Source: Mycolicibacterium mageritense (GTDB taxonomy: Bacteria; Actinomycetota; Actinomycetes; Mycobacteriales; Mycobacteriaceae). Taken from it: a stretch of DNA of 64,000 nucleotides. The notes under the pieces were generated by a model that made no database searches, was not told where the DNA came from, and was given only the letters and a program-made list of their open reading frames with translations. The stretch is from positions 7,006,001 to 7,070,000 of the forward strand of contig NZ_AP022567.1 in assembly GCF_010727475.1 (NCBI RefSeq), written 5' to 3'. How positions within the stretch are numbered: the stretch's first letter is position 1; the number at the start of each line of letters is the position of its first letter. The position numbers and the translations under genes are program-made. Of this stretch, positions 63,875-64,000 are shown piece after piece.

Positions 63875-64000
63875 GGACGTCGGATTTCTCCAGGGACTCG
63901 GCCAAGGCCTCTTCGGTGTGCTCGGCACCGTTGGCGAACTGCTCGGGCAGATCCATGCCGGGCAACCGCTCCTCGGCCTTGTAGCCGAGGGCCGCCCCGA
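63867..64000 (-). CDS. pyrG: CTP synthase, 3' end
   Basis: Only the last 44 codons are in the window: ALGYKAEERLPGMDLPEQF, then GAEHTEEALAESLEKSDVRG and TGA. This variable tail follows the glutaminase domain in mycobacterial CTP synthases. The call rests on this tail and on the pyrG-nudix-xerD order. Confidence 0.75.
   Translation of the reverse strand, partial: GAALGYKAEERLPGMDLPEQFANGAEHTEEALAESLEKSDVRG

Overview
The window looks like the chromosome of a fast-growing mycobacterium (Mycolicibacterium-like). GC content is high, ATGA/GTGA start-stop overlaps are common, and there are MmpL and PknH-type lipoprotein genes. The conserved genes on the right (pyrG-nudix-xerD and parA-scpA-scpB-rluB-cmk-der) keep the order I know from M. 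tuberculosis Rv1699-Rv1701 and Rv1708-Rv1713.

Left half (1-34.7 kb): a mosaic genomic island ending at a tRNA-Pro(GGG) gene, beside which lie a phage-type integrase and two excisionase-like HTH genes. From left to right it holds: a tandem tyrosine recombinase pair (first partner cut by the window edge); a XRE regulator; a probable AbiEii-type nucleotidyltransferase toxin/antitoxin pair with a palindromic operator on its start codon; a patch of gene debris (istB, FAD-oxidoreductase and PIN fragments); a 612-aa multi-HTH protein; a TetR regulator and three lipoproteins; a recombinase trio with a coiled-coil partner, whose third gene is split by a 1247-bp IS3-family element with a readable 4-bp target duplication; a SIR2-type gene with an in-frame amber codon; a thiol/metal/sulfide block (ResA, Lnt, CadC-like ArsR, CcdA, ResB, MerR, hydrolase, peroxiredoxin, truncated sulfide:quinone oxidoreductase); a 5'-truncated HEPN-like gene; and the integration module. 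Many genes here are broken by indels or truncation, and several have mycobacterial leaderless promoters (TANNNT 6-8 nt before the start codon).

Core segment (34.7-46.1 kb): two carbon-nitrogen hydrolases around an APC permease, a divergent GntR/FadR regulator with two palindromic sites 32 bp apart, two TauE/SafE exporters, then der-cmk-rluB-scpB-scpA-parA as a tightly coupled operon.

Between parA and xerD (46.2-62.0 kb), where M. tuberculosis has other genes, sits what looks like an undescribed natural-product gene cluster. A minus-strand operon, in transcription order, encodes a ThDP enzyme, an SRPBCC/START-like protein, a FabH-like ketosynthase with an altered active site, an acyl carrier protein, a FAAL-type acyl-AMP ligase, a PLP aminotransferase, a flavin monooxygenase and an MmpL transporter. 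Divergent from it run a cytochrome P450, a berberine-bridge-type FAD oxidase and a COMT-like O-methyltransferase, followed by a convergent second O-methyltransferase. The 1.2-kb spacer between the two arms is AT-rich and holds a 17-bp palindrome. The ThDP gene carries a CG-dinucleotide frameshift. The window ends with xerD, a NUDIX hydrolase and the 3' end of pyrG.
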